A DNA stretch of 9,423 nt from JASJCL01 sp050291585. GTDB lineage: Bacteria; Desulfobacterota; Desulfobacteria; Desulfobacterales; Desulfosarcinaceae. A program made the position numbers and the translations under genes. Location of the stretch: NCBI GenBank assembly GCA_050291585.1, contig JBNKKA010000166.1:1-9423 (forward strand), given 5' to 3'. Positions 1-6,378 of this stretch are shown one piece after another. The notes below the pieces were generated by a model. That model had not been told where the DNA came from, ran no database searches, and worked only from the letters and a program-made list of their open reading frames with translations. Each line of letters starts with the position of its first letter. Positions within the stretch are counted from its first letter, which is position 1.

Positions 1-756
1 AGCTTCGCGGGCGGCACCAACTGCGTTGGCGTTAGCGCGAAAATTGCCATTGTTTGCACCGTCGACGATCCGGGAGAGCAGGAGAAAACAGGCCCCCTCG
101 CCGATGGCGGGCAGGCTGGCCGCAGCGGGGTTTTTAGCCACACGCTGTTGCCAGGTGTAGGCCTGGGCCTTGCTGAACTCGTCCACTGCGCCCACCAGAA
201 CGGAATCTACGCGATCCTCGGCCAGCCATTGGCCGGCCACTGTCAGGGCCATGGGCACTGAGAGATCATAGTGGCTGACCGTGTGATTGGGCCCGTTCTC
301 TTCCAAGGCGATGGAGAGGTAGGCCGCCGCCGCGTTGTGGACCGAATTGGAGAACTGGGTGGGCGACCCGCTGAAATCTTCCGAGGCGGTGGCCAGGTGC
401 TGAAAGTCGAAGCTATTGCAGGTGGCCCCATAGCCGGTGGCCATGACGATCCCCAGGCGGCCACGATCACCAACCCCACGCCGCTCGGCATCTCCCAGGG
501 CATCAAAAGCCGCCAGGAGGGCAATGCGGATATGGTGTTCCATGCGGCGCATGACGCGCACGGGGACGAAGTCGCGCAAGGGGCTGGGGTCGGCCCGCAA
601 GCCCTGGACCCTCTGCGCCCCATGAATGGTCGCAAGGTCAATGGAATCGGGTGCCGGCGGCCGCCCCTTGAGGGCGGAGGTCAGGGCGTCAACCCCATAG
701 CCAAACCCGCCCACAGCGCCGATGGCCCGGATCGCCATCTTTATCTTCGTCGTCAT
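1..756 (-). CDS. Ketosynthase-like chain length factor, nucleophile lost (3' end outside window)
   Basis: The visible 252 residues form a thiolase-fold beta-ketoacyl synthase N-terminal half. The opening IRAIGAVGGFGYG (residues 9-21) is typical of ketosynthase-like chain length factors. SVHNAAAAY (138-146) and GEGACFLLLS (219-228) also fit. The 37 residues from 157 to 193 align without gaps to residues 152-188 of the neighbouring KAS II protein. In that alignment Asp164 (in SHYDLS) takes the place of the active-site Cys159, so the protein should not condense chains itself. By family knowledge it probably pairs with the adjacent ketosynthase as a KS-CLF heterodimer of a type II polyketide or aryl-polyene-like system. 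The ATG overlaps the stop of the KAS II gene (ATGA), which supports the start at 756 and fixed co-translation; Met7 is a weaker alternative. The frame is open to position 1, so length and C-terminus are unknown. A catalytic role by another mechanism cannot be excluded. Confidence 0.85.
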   Translation of the reverse strand, partial: MTTKIKMAIRAIGAVGGFGYGVDALTSALKGRPPAPDSIDLATIHGAQRVQGLRADPSPLRDFVPVRVMRRMEHHIRIALLAAFDALGDAERRGVGDRGRLGIVMATGYGATCNSFDFQHLATASEDFSGSPTQFSNSVHNAAAAYLSIALEENGPNHTVSHYDLSVPMALTVAGQWLAEDRVDSVLVGAVDEFSKAQAYTWQQRVAKNPAAASLPAIGEGACFLLLSRIVDGANNGNFRANANAVGAAREA

Positions 757-1952
757 GATCCGCCCTCCCCGCGCCCCAATATCAGCACCGAATTACTGCC
801 CCCGAAGGCCAGGGTCTGGGAGAGAGCCGTGTCGCCACTGATGGCGGTGTTGGTTGCAGTGGGAATGGCGGGTAGCTCGGGATCGGGGACCTCGAAGCCG
901 GCCGTGGCGGGCAGGATCTGCCGCTCCAGGCAGGCCAGCGTGAAGACCGCTTCCACCGGCCCGGCGGCCCCCAGGGTGTGGCCCGTATACCCTTTGGTGG
1001 ATACGAATGGCAGTCCGTTGAAGTCCTCGGCGAATACCTTGCTTTCCGCCATATCGTTTCCCTGGGTACCGGTGCCGTGGGCGTTGATAAAGGTGATCGC
1101 TTCTGCCGTTAGCCCGCTTTGATGCAAAGCCGCCGCCTGGGCCCGGCGCAACCCCAATCCGTCGGGGCGCGGGTGGGTGAAATGGTGGGCGTCGGCGGCC
1201 GTGCCGTAGCCCAGCACATAGCCGCGCGGTGTGAGATGTTTTTTTTCGCAAAGCCTATCGGAGGCCAGCACCAGGATGGCGGCCCCCTCCCCCAGGTTGA
1301 GGCCCTTACGGCGCAGATCAAAGGGCCGGCAGGGAGCGTCGGCGTTGATGAAGAGGGCTCGGAAGCCACGGTAGGTCACCTGGTAGAGCTCGTCGGCACC
1401 TCCAGCCAGAACCAAATCGCAGAGGCCACCGGCGATCCAGCCCGCGGCGATGCCGATGGCGTCGTTGCCCGCCGAACAAGCATTGACCACCGTCTGGAAA
1501 GGCCCCGCGCACCCGAAGGCTTCCATGAGGGCCACGGTGGGGTTGCTGGCGATAAAGCGTTCCATGGGGCTGGGGTGGGCCGCCATGGGACCTTCACCGC
1601 GGCAGAGCAGTTCGTTGCCCACGGAGCCCCCCACGTTGGTGCCCAGACATACACCCATTCGACTGGGATCCAAAGACGATGTCTGGATACCCGCATCCCG
1701 TATCGCTTCACGGGTGGCAGTGAGAGCCAGGGCAGCGGTGCGTGGGATGACGCGCCCATCGCCGCCTGGGTTCAGATGGTCATCGTCGACCTCGAAGACG
1801 GGGTAGTCCAGGGGACAGCTAGTGTCAAAGCGCGACGGCGTCACGGGTTTGCGCTCACCCGCATAGAGGGACGCCATGCAGGTCTCGAGATCGCCACCGG
1901 GTGAGGCGATGCACCCCATGCCGGCCACCGCCACGGGCTGCATATGCCTCAT
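753..1952 (-). CDS. Beta-ketoacyl-ACP synthase, KAS II (FabF) type
   Basis: This 399-residue protein is a complete elongating ketosynthase, close to the usual length of FabF (about 410). It would condense an acyl chain with malonyl-ACP by decarboxylative Claisen chemistry in the cytoplasm. The triad is visible: Cys159 in NACSAGND, His292 in NAHGTGTQGND and His325 in KGYTGHTLGAAG, with the conserved Lys320 and GEGAAILVLA (221-230). The start at 1952 overlaps the ACP stop by ATGA; Met4 (1943) is an alternative. The gene lies between its likely partner ACP and a nucleophile-less ketosynthase homologue, which suggests a dedicated KS-CLF pair rather than housekeeping fatty acid synthesis. No other fatty acid synthesis genes (fabG, fabD) are adjacent, which also argues against a primary-metabolism fabF. 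Chain length and product cannot be read from the sequence. Confidence 0.95.
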   Translation of the reverse strand: MRHMQPVAVAGMGCIASPGGDLETCMASLYAGERKPVTPSRFDTSCPLDYPVFEVDDDHLNPGGDGRVIPRTAALALTATREAIRDAGIQTSSLDPSRMGVCLGTNVGGSVGNELLCRGEGPMAAHPSPMERFIASNPTVALMEAFGCAGPFQTVVNACSAGNDAIGIAAGWIAGGLCDLVLAGGADELYQVTYRGFRALFINADAPCRPFDLRRKGLNLGEGAAILVLASDRLCEKKHLTPRGYVLGYGTAADAHHFTHPRPDGLGLRRAQAAALHQSGLTAEAITFINAHGTGTQGNDMAESKVFAEDFNGLPFVSTKGYTGHTLGAAGPVEAVFTLACLERQILPATAGFEVPDPELPAIPTATNTAISGDTALSQTLAFGGSNSVLILGRGEGGS

Positions 1953-2218
1953 GGGGCCTGCCGCGCTTTGATGAAGGCTGCCAGGGTGCGAACGGAGGTG
2001 AGGGCCGGACGGGCCTCGCTCATATCCTTCATGGCCACGCCGAACTGCTTCTCCACCAGGTAGACTACCTCCACGGCGTCGATAGAGTCGAGGCCGAACT
2101 TCTCCCCGAAGAGGATGTCGTCCGAATCCATGTCCGCCGGGGAGAAATCCTCCATATTGAGTTCCGCGATGATCAGCTCCTTGAGCTGGGCCTCGATGTC
2201 CTGTGTATCTGTGTCCAT
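1949..2218 (-). CDS. Acyl carrier protein
   Basis: An 89-residue acidic protein with the carrier-protein signature GLDSIDAVE. Ser45 is the predicted 4'-phosphopantetheine attachment site. The region ahead of it (residues 25-40, rich in Asp and Glu) and the closing TSVRTLAAFI (74-83) fit the four-helix ACP fold, including the final helix. The length matches discrete type II ACPs. The start at 2218 lies two bases after the stop of the BtrH-like gene; longer in-frame extensions read into that gene in another frame and have no ACP character. The stop overlaps the KAS II start (ATGA). The position between an acyltransferase and a ketosynthase indicates a dedicated carrier for this pathway. It should need a phosphopantetheinyl transferase, and none is visible in the window. 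The TSVRTLA ending is reminiscent of ACPs from aryl-polyene and flexirubin clusters, which is a recollection of family style rather than a search result. Confidence 0.93.
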   Translation of the reverse strand: MDTDTQDIEAQLKELIIAELNMEDFSPADMDSDDILFGEKFGLDSIDAVEVVYLVEKQFGVAMKDMSEARPALTSVRTLAAFIKARQAP

Positions 2219-2220
2219 GC

Positions 2221-3228
2221 TCACTGTTTGACGGTCTCCAAGAGGGTCTTGTATATCTGCTTCTCCCTGACGCCGATCTCCCGCAGGGTCTCCGCCATGG
2301 TGGCGTAGGTATGCTCCGCCCGGGCGCGGCCCTTGCAGATGCGCGCACCGATGACGGCCGCCTTGCGCCACAGGTCGCCGACTGCCGTCATCTCGTTAGA
2401 GAGGTTCTGCAGGGCGCTGATCTGGAGCAGCTCGGCGACTTCCTGCAGAAAGGCCGCGTACATGAAGCGGAATCCACCCCCGCCGGTGCCAATCTCCTCC
2501 TGCATGCGGATCAGCTGACCCACATAGAGGACGGCCTTCTCTTCGCCGAGCTTGTGGGGCCAACGCTCGATCTGCTTGGCCAGGTAGCCGATACCGCTGA
2601 CGCCGATCATGGGACCGGGGGTGTAGAGCATGCGGCGGCAGACGTCGCGGATGCCCTTGATCGCGGCTTCCTTAAGATCGGGTGTTTCCGGTACCGCTTC
2701 CAGGTAGTACATGGTGCCCTTGGGCGCCAGGGCCCCTTCGGAAAAGCGGGCCTTGACCAGATCGGCTTCCGGGCAGCGTTCGATACCCGGAAAGACCGGA
2801 TCACTGATGAGGTAGTCGCCGTTCTCCTTGCCCACCACCACCAGGTTGTGCATGTTGAAGTGGAAGCGAAAGGCCGGCGGGAAATAAGGCAGCCAATAAC
2901 CGCCGGTGCGGCAGGCCACCGGGATGCCGGCCACCATCTTGGCGTCCAGGGCCGCCATGGCCTTGTGGGGGTCACGGAACTTCTCCCAGTAGACCTTACA
3001 GCCCAATCGTTTGGTGGTGCGCTTGAAGATTCCGCCCACCTCGCAGCGATAGGTGGTCAGGGGCATGCCATTGATACGCATGAAGGGCAGATAACCGAAG
3101 TAAAGCCCTGCCCCGATACCGAAGACCAGGGCCTCGCTCACCGTGACCCCCTTGTGGGAGAGGAGGTTGGCGCACACCCCGCTTTCGCAGTGGGCCGACT
3201 GGCGATGGGGAAAGTCGATCTGGATCAT
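2221..3228 (-). CDS. BtrH-like acyltransferase (BtrH N-terminal plus DUF4872-like C-terminal)
   Basis: A 335-residue protein resembling BtrH, the butirosin enzyme that moves an acyl group from its carrier protein to an aminoglycoside amine. The N-terminal part shows the family opening HCESGVCANLL (residues 13-23) and SEALVFGIGAGLYFGY (31-46). A cysteine-peptidase-like arrangement is visible: Cys14 as likely nucleophile, His127 in MHNLVVVG and Asp143 in LISDP. The C-terminal part, about 185-335, is helical with GTGGGGFRFMYAAFLQE (247-263), as in the domain that follows BtrH_N in many proteins. Catalytic assignments are inferred from the C39/papain-like pattern. The gene overlaps the upstream small gene (ATGA) and sits directly before the ACP, so its donor substrate is very probably that ACP. 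The acceptor is unknown: an amine, a hydroxyl or a lipid headgroup are possible. A hydrolase (chain-release) role is the main alternative. Confidence 0.82.
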   Translation of the reverse strand: MIQIDFPHRQSAHCESGVCANLLSHKGVTVSEALVFGIGAGLYFGYLPFMRINGMPLTTYRCEVGGIFKRTTKRLGCKVYWEKFRDPHKAMAALDAKMVAGIPVACRTGGYWLPYFPPAFRFHFNMHNLVVVGKENGDYLISDPVFPGIERCPEADLVKARFSEGALAPKGTMYYLEAVPETPDLKEAAIKGIRDVCRRMLYTPGPMIGVSGIGYLAKQIERWPHKLGEEKAVLYVGQLIRMQEEIGTGGGGFRFMYAAFLQEVAELLQISALQNLSNEMTAVGDLWRKAAVIGARICKGRARAEHTYATMAETLREIGVREKQIYKTLLETVKQ

Positions 3229-3698
3229 AGATTCTCTTTTCGGGTGTCCGTTTCGCTGGTGGCGCTAGTCCGGGCGTCCGTGGTACGGGCGTCAACGGGT
3301 TCATCCGGCACCCGGTCCAGTTCGGCCGCCTCGATGGCGAAGATCTCGGCGTAGCGTCGGCGCAGCTCCGGGGTGAGGCCCGCATAGCCCCGCGGCCGCA
3401 GATGCAGCCACACCCGCAGGCGGCCGAGACGCGCATAACGCGCCAGGAGACCCAGGGACATCTGGTGGTGGGCCATGTGGTAGGCCAGGGGACTGCGCTT
3501 GCCCGCCCGAATCTGATCGAGAACCCGCCTGACGTGAGCGTGGATCTGGCCCCAGGCCTGATCGTTGGCCACATTCTTGGGATCCCAGCCGGCGCTGGCC
3601 ACAAGATTGTAACGCCCCTCGTCATCCACGGCGTAGCAGACCTCGTGGCGGCCGTCGTTCATCATGCCCTGATCCTGGGGGACCTCTTTGATCTTCAT
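3225..3698 (-). CDS. Small uncharacterised protein with HTH-like segment
   Basis: A 157-residue protein that I cannot assign to a named family. Residues 18-62 look like a compact mixed alpha/beta segment (HEVCYAVDDEGRYNLVASAG, then WDPKNVANDQAW). Residues 79-122 have the spacing of an XRE/Cro-like helix-turn-helix: LLARYARL, then RLRVWLHLRP, then LTPELRRRYAEIFAI, matching the usual 'LA...G.....is..E.G....p...l..la..l.i' pattern. The last 25 or so residues (DARTTDARTS onward) are a hydrophilic, low-complexity tail. No membrane segment or signal peptide is present. It starts three bases after the KAS III stop, without a clear Shine-Dalgarno, and its stop overlaps the BtrH-like start, so it is co-translated with biosynthetic enzymes. 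A local regulator or an accessory subunit of the synthase would both fit. I am confident it is a real gene, much less so about the HTH reading. Confidence 0.8.
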   Translation of the reverse strand: MKIKEVPQDQGMMNDGRHEVCYAVDDEGRYNLVASAGWDPKNVANDQAWGQIHAHVRRVLDQIRAGKRSPLAYHMAHHQMSLGLLARYARLGRLRVWLHLRPRGYAGLTPELRRRYAEIFAIEAAELDRVPDEPVDARTTDARTSATSETDTRKENL

Positions 3699-3701
3699 GG
3701 C

Positions 3702-4847
3702 TTAGGCACACACCGTCAACTGCATGAAGCAATGGGAGAAGCGCCCGCTCTCGGGGATGAAGCAGAGCAGTTTCTGGCCCGCTTGGAGCTTTCCCGATTT
3801 GAGCAGTTCGGCCAGGATGATGTAGATGGCGGCGCTCCCCGTGTTGCCGGTCTCGGTCAGGTTGGTGAACCAGCGCTCGTAGGGGATATCGAAGCCCATT
3901 TTCTCCATGGCCTCGAAGAATTTGGGGCGGAAGTAGGCCGAGGAGTAGTGGGGGATGAACCAGTCGATCTTGTCAGCCACCAGCTTGTGCTTGGCGATAC
4001 TGGCTTTAAGGGCACGCTCCATGGTGGCGACGATGGTGCCGTCCAGGAGGCGGATATCCTGGTGCACGGCCATGAGCTCCCTGGGATTGGCCGCCTCCAG
4101 GTCTTCCACCTGACGCCAACCCACAACCTTGCCCGCCTCGTTCTTGAACCCGCCGCCGTACATGCAGGTGCCCAGTTCGCCGGCGTAGGAGAGGTAATCG
4201 ATCCAGTCCACCCGCAGCGAGGGGCTCGTTTCGTTGGGGTGGTTGGAAAGAAAGGCCGCCCCGGCCCCATCCGAAAGCATCCAGCGCAAAAAATCGGTAT
4301 CGAAACCCACGATGGGCCGCTTGCCGATGGTCTCGTCACGCTGCGCCTTGGCGTTGAAGAAGCGCGAACGCATGAAAGATGAGGAGAGCTCGGACCCGGT
4401 GGCGACGGCGTTGGCACTCATACCCGTGGCCACATTCATATAGGCGTACTTAAAGGCCGTCATCCCCGAGATGCAGATGCCGGCGGTGCTCACGGCCTCC
4501 ACCGGCGGCAGCCCCAATTCCCCCAGCACCATGAGGGCGTGGCCGGGGAAGAGCAGGTCCGGACTGGTGGTCCCACAGCAGAGGCATTCGATCTCCTCGG
4601 GTCTAAAACCGCCGTAAGGCTTGAGATCTCGCACCGCTTCGGCCACCAGCTGGGCGTTGGAATGGGTCAAGGCACCGCTCTCACGGTCGACGGCGTAGTA
4701 GCGCGTTTTTATCCCGTTGTTCTTCAGGACGATGCGCTTGGCCCGCGAAGGGATGTTGTCGATCTTGCCCAGGACGGCCTCGATCTCCTCGTTGGAGATC
4801 CCCTCGTTGGGCAGATAGATGCCGATGTCGTTGATGTACACGCTCAT
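3702..4847 (-). CDS. Beta-ketoacyl-ACP synthase III (FabH-like)
   Basis: A 381-residue thiolase-fold protein of the KAS III type, longer than housekeeping FabH (about 317). The triad is visible: Cys125 in STAGICISG, His300 in WFIPHYSS and Asn335 in ETGNTGSAA. The C-terminus carries LLCFIPESGRFSHCFMQL (360-377), in the place of the usual terminal glycine-rich strand. Enzymes of this family condense a CoA- or ACP-bound starter with malonyl-ACP, so it probably starts chain synthesis. Relatives with IPHYSS and a PESGRFS ending occur, to my recollection, in flexirubin-type clusters of Bacteroidota, which supports a specialised role. It is the first gene of the tight six-gene run. The start is backed by a strong Shine-Dalgarno (AGGAGAAGGA). 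A ketoacyl transfer role like that of CerJ or DarB enzymes is a possible alternative. Confidence 0.92.
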   Translation of the reverse strand: MSVYINDIGIYLPNEGISNEEIEAVLGKIDNIPSRAKRIVLKNNGIKTRYYAVDRESGALTHSNAQLVAEAVRDLKPYGGFRPEEIECLCCGTTSPDLLFPGHALMVLGELGLPPVEAVSTAGICISGMTAFKYAYMNVATGMSANAVATGSELSSSFMRSRFFNAKAQRDETIGKRPIVGFDTDFLRWMLSDGAGAAFLSNHPNETSPSLRVDWIDYLSYAGELGTCMYGGGFKNEAGKVVGWRQVEDLEAANPRELMAVHQDIRLLDGTIVATMERALKASIAKHKLVADKIDWFIPHYSSAYFRPKFFEAMEKMGFDIPYERWFTNLTETGNTGSAAIYIILAELLKSGKLQAGQKLLCFIPESGRFSHCFMQLTVCA

Positions 4848-4936
4848 GAATAGGTCCTTCTCCTATGCGAGTCTAATCCGTTCAACAGGCTTCCAACTCA
4901 ACTAAACTATCGCCGCGACGCGTCAGTTGTCGGGCG
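4848..4936. other. Intergenic stretch between radical SAM and KAS III genes
   Basis: Eighty-nine bases separate the radical SAM stop from the KAS III start. No strong terminator hairpin with a T-tract is visible, so read-through from the radical SAM gene into the ketosynthase operon is plausible. A very weak minus-strand promoter (TTGAGT, 17 bases, GATTAG) can be drawn but its -10 box is poor. Confidence 0.5.
4850..4866 (-). promoter_or_regulatory. Shine-Dalgarno of the KAS III gene in the loop of a small hairpin
   Basis: On the minus strand the leader reads ATAGG-AGAAGGA-CCTAT just before TTC and the KAS III ATG. The 5-base arms (4862-4866 and 4850-4854) are perfectly complementary, and the 7-base loop, with part of one arm, carries the purine-rich ribosome binding site. 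The site fixes the start at 4847. The hairpin is short, so the structure may be coincidental. Confidence 0.5.
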
Positions 4937-6238
4937 TCAGTGCAAATTGGCCAAAAATCCTTTAAGCATCTCCGCGTAAGTGCGGTAAAAGGTCTCCTCG
5001 GACAACCGTGTGGGCACCACGGCATTGGTAAAGGTGTAATAATCCAGATCGGTGATGGTGATCGTGTCCGCCAGCTTGTGATGCAGGGGGGTCCCCGGCA
5101 GGGGGGTCAGCACCGAGGGGATGGGTAGATCGATGTCGCTGGCTGCCACAAAGGCCTGCAAGCGGTTAAAATCTTCCAGGTCATAATCCGGAGAGACGAT
5201 GAAGTCTCCCACGATTCGAATTCCCAGATCCTTGAGGATGCGGGTGGCTTCCAGGTGAATGCTGTGACGGCTGCGCTTGTTCATGGCCGTCAGGCGGGCG
5301 TCGTCGATCTCTTCGAAGCCGATCACCGCCACCGCCAGCCCCACCGACTGCCACAGGGCGAAGAGCTCGGGGTGGCGCACCACCGTGTCGGCGCGCACAT
5401 CGGCCACAATTTTCTTCTGCCAGCCCGTCCCACGCAGACGCTGGCCCAGTTCCATGGCGGCTTCAACCCGGCCGAAGGTGTTGGCGTCCACCAACCGAAT
5501 CAGGGGGATCTCATCCAGGAGGGCCATATCACGCATCACCGCTTCGGTGCCGTGGACCAGGTAGCGCCCCCCCGTCATGTTGGGGATACAGCAGAAATCG
5601 CAGTTGTGGGTGCAGCCGAAGGCCGAGGCCACGAAACCCACCTTGCCGCCCACACCGCTCATCACGTAGAGATCACGATGCTGGGCCACCAGGTCATAGC
5701 GCGGCGGTCGATCCTCCACCAGGTCGGCGGTGGAATAACGCCGTGGCTTGTAGGCCCCCATACCGCCAGCGGTGGAGACGATGCCCGGAATCTCGGGTGT
5801 CTGGCCCGATTCAAGGGCGTCGACCAGTTCCCGCAGGCTGAGCTTGCCCAGCCCCACCACCACGTAATCTACATTCGGGCCAAGGAAGAAAGCGGGGTCG
5901 GAGCTGGCGTGCTGCCCGCCCACCACCGTTATGGCCCCGTACCTCTCCTTGAAACGGCCGGCCAGAGAGAGGACGGTGTTGGCCTCGCAGGTGACGCCGG
6001 TGAAACCCACCAGGTCGGGTGTGAAGGGGATACGGTTTTCTACAAGCGCTGGCTCTTCCAGAGCTTGGGGGTCCGCCTTGAGGTCGAGGATGGCCACCGC
6101 GTGCCCATCCAGGTTGCCCGCCAGCACCTCCAATGAGAGGGGTTCACCGCGGAAGATCATCTTGATGGCGTCGATACCATAGCGCTCTTCGGGAATGCTG
6201 CGGCCGCAGTTGGGAGGGTTGACCAGTAGGATGTTCAT
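4937..6238 (-). CDS. B12-binding-type radical SAM enzyme (class B-like)
   Basis: A 433-residue protein with an N-terminal Rossmann-like cobalamin-binding-type domain (about 1-150) and a radical SAM barrel (about 195-390). The first contains NILLVNPPN (2-10), GFTGVTCEA (78-86), and VVGGQHAS (105-112). The second holds the cluster motif CTHNCDFC, with Cys209, Cys213 and Cys216 as predicted 4Fe-4S ligands; Cys217 is extra. Later barrel motifs include VIGFEEID (305-312) and PIPSVLTPLPGTPL (372-385), standard in this family. Members methylate unactivated carbons or catalyse ring formation or rearrangement, often on lipids and natural products. The usual GEGE turn after the B12-domain 'VDYVVV' strand is here GLGK (129-132), and the DxHxxG cobalamin-ligand motif is not seen; base-off binding without that motif occurs in the class. 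It lies just upstream of the ketosynthase operon and may tailor its product. The substrate is unknown. Confidence 0.88.
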   Translation of the reverse strand: MNILLVNPPNCGRSIPEERYGIDAIKMIFRGEPLSLEVLAGNLDGHAVAILDLKADPQALEEPALVENRIPFTPDLVGFTGVTCEANTVLSLAGRFKERYGAITVVGGQHASSDPAFFLGPNVDYVVVGLGKLSLRELVDALESGQTPEIPGIVSTAGGMGAYKPRRYSTADLVEDRPPRYDLVAQHRDLYVMSGVGGKVGFVASAFGCTHNCDFCCIPNMTGGRYLVHGTEAVMRDMALLDEIPLIRLVDANTFGRVEAAMELGQRLRGTGWQKKIVADVRADTVVRHPELFALWQSVGLAVAVIGFEEIDDARLTAMNKRSRHSIHLEATRILKDLGIRIVGDFIVSPDYDLEDFNRLQAFVAASDIDLPIPSVLTPLPGTPLHHKLADTITITDLDYYTFTNAVVPTRLSEETFYRTYAEMLKGFLANLH

Positions 6239-6333
6239 GAATAGTTCTTGTTCGTTGGTTACGCCACACCGGCAGGGTTTGAAAACTGTATATTCACCGC
6301 GCAGGAGAGGCAGACAAAGTTCAAAAGTTTAGA

Positions 6334-6362
6334 TTATTATCCGGAAAACAGCTCCAAATCAA
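6334..6362 (-). promoter_or_regulatory. Candidate promoter of the radical SAM gene and biosynthetic block
   Basis: On the minus strand TTGATT (6357-6362) and TAATAA (6334-6339) are separated by exactly 17 bases, a sigma70-like layout about 95 bases ahead of the start codon. The -35 box overlaps the palindrome at 6359-6373. A second possible -10, TATACA, lies closer to the gene but has no well-spaced -35. This is a prediction from consensus only. Confidence 0.3.
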
Positions 6363-6373
6363 TTTAAAATTGA
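6359..6373. repeat. Perfect AT-rich palindrome, possible operator
   Basis: TCAATTT-A-AAATTGA has 7-base arms around a single central base. It lies six bases beyond the RHH stop codon and overlaps the candidate -35 box of the next gene. With no loop and no T-tract it cannot be a terminator. A binding site for a dimeric regulator, perhaps the RHH protein encoded next to it, would fit; chance in AT-rich sequence is the alternative. Confidence 0.4.
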
Positions 6374-6378
6374 GGGAA

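Larger units (their letters stand above)
6239..6378. other. Intergenic stretch between the RHH gene and the radical SAM gene
   Basis: These 140 bases are clearly more AT-rich than the flanks. They hold a perfect 15-base palindrome next to the RHH stop and a candidate minus-strand promoter that would drive the radical SAM gene. No RNA gene or extra reading frame is supported. The site ahead of the radical SAM ATG (ACAAGAAC) is a weak ribosome binding site. Confidence 0.55.

Noticed and set aside
271..1122. Plus-strand frame of 283 codons at the left end, spanning two ketosynthase genes
   Set aside because: It runs across the junction of two well-supported minus-strand genes and looks like a composition artefact.
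753..2348. Extended 531-codon version of the KAS II gene
   Set aside because: The additional 132 N-terminal residues overlap the ACP and the end of the BtrH-like gene in another frame and show no domain; the ATGA-coupled start at 1952 gives normal FabF length.
1949..2371. Longer 140-residue ACP
   Set aside because: The extra N-terminal part is an out-of-frame reading of the BtrH-like gene's 3' end; the start at 2218 gives a normal discrete ACP.
3268..3304. Short repeated GGGCGTC units near the end of the small HTH-like gene
   Set aside because: They encode the repeated Asp-Ala-Arg-Thr of a low-complexity tail; too few and too short to be a CRISPR or iteron array.
3402..4382. Plus-strand frame of 326 codons opposite KAS III and the small HTH-like gene
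   Set aside because: The minus strand encodes an intact KAS III triad across most of this stretch; the plus frame has no motif, no ribosome binding site and an implausible composition.
4937..6238. Radical SAM protein as the glycyl radical enzyme activase
   Set aside because: Activases are about 250-310 residues with the CxxxCxxC motif near the N-terminus and no B12-type domain; this protein has 433 residues with the motif at 209-216.
1..6238. Ladderane or anammox-type lipid cluster
   Set aside because: Ketosynthases, ACP and a radical SAM enzyme are shared with such proposals, but no desaturase, dehydratase or methyltransferase genes are seen, the GC content is high, and the BtrH-like gene points elsewhere.
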